Positions 63,637-64,000 of a DNA stretch of 64,000 nucleotides are shown piece after piece. The stretch covers positions 62,001 through 126,000 of the forward strand of contig NW_002475959.1 of the NCBI RefSeq assembly GCF_000189635.1, in the 5' to 3' direction. The notes beneath the pieces are model-generated. The model saw nothing but the letters and a program-made list of their open reading frames with translations, searched no databases and had not been told where the DNA came from. Numbering within the stretch: the first letter of the stretch is position 1; each line of letters begins with the position of its first letter. Source of the DNA: Tetrahymena thermophila SB210. Taxonomy: Eukaryota > Ciliophora > Oligohymenophorea > Hymenostomatida > Tetrahymenidae. The translations under genes were made by a program, and so were the position numbers.

Positions 63637-64000
63637 AAAAAAATTAATATAAAATAAATTGTATATTATATGTTTGAATTTAAATTTTAAATAATTTAAT
63701 ATAAAAATGTTTAAACACATTATTAAAAATTTTTAAATTGCTTGATTAAATTATTTTAAAAATATAATTTGATAAATAGTATTAACCAAAACAAAAAAAT
63801 TCTGTAAATTCATAAACAATGCAAAAATAAAATGTTTTTATAAAAGAAAATTAATGTGTATTTTTAATTTTTAAATATTTTATTTCTTATTTTTTACAAA
63901 ATTAACATTTATCAAAAAGTAAAACTTTTTTAGTAAATTTTTAAATAAATTTAAAATTCTTATTCATTTAAGCTCAAGCTTTTCTCATATTTATTCTGGA
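63637..64000. other. AT-rich downstream region
   Basis: No feature recognised to the window edge. Confidence 0.4.

Noticed and set aside
1-64000. tRNA, rRNA and CRISPR arrays.
   Set aside because: No GGTTC-A-type tRNA B box with a matching cloverleaf, no rRNA signature and no regularly spaced short repeats were seen; the ~310-bp arrays are satellite-like.

Overview
Organism. The window reads as ciliate nuclear DNA, most like Tetrahymena or a close oligohymenophorean relative. It is roughly 80% A+T. Every convincing gene needs TAA and TAG read as glutamine, with TGA as the only stop. Introns are short, AT-rich, GT..AG. A worn Polinton/Tlr-type DNA polymerase fossil (about 15.3-17.5 kb) hints at germline (micronuclear) sequence, because such elements are confined to the germline genome in Tetrahymena; that is an inference. 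Standard-code open frames are nearly all meaningless here, so calls rest on ciliate-code reading.

Layout. 0-9 kb: start of a mitochondrial carrier (minus); a 950-residue UBR-box protein with an N-terminal membrane anchor (plus); worn minus-strand gene islands with leucine-rich repeats; a tandem ~315-bp array; and a small secreted Cys-rich protein whose last exon is duplicated. 9.8-13.6 kb: a secreted aspartic-protease-like protein lacking its catalytic Asp residues, a second ~310-bp array and a jacalin-like lectin (all genes minus). 13.7-17.5 kb: duplicated noncoding DNA and the Polinton fossil. 18-24 kb: two large ciliate-type proteins of unknown function.

25.4-37.8 kb is the most striking part. 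Six intact, intronless, minus-strand genes in a row belong to one protein family that I do not recognise. A seventh copy survives as an internally deleted relic. All six carry an N-terminal domain (HN..., TW[DN], LR[IL]V, HF), a Gln/Asn-rich linker, and a short coiled coil ending in an N/H-P-x-[YF]-x-P-like motif. The array appears to have grown by block duplication.

38.5-54.1 kb: two Gln/Asn-rich proteins (38.5-41.1 plus, 43.5-45.4 minus), an intron-rich gene whose five introns are all in phase 0 (45.6-47.3 minus), a small unknown gene (49.6-50.1 minus), and two small intron-containing genes (50.4-51.3 plus, 53.5-54.1 minus). 56.5-60.7 kb: a complete five-exon UTP21/WDR36 (U3 snoRNP, ribosome biogenesis), divergent from a three-exon NAD(P)-dependent dihydroflavonol-reductase-like gene at 62.3-63.6 kb.

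The genes do not form one pathway; the layout is typical of independently transcribed ciliate genes. I saw no tRNA, rRNA, CRISPR, origin or telomere signal.
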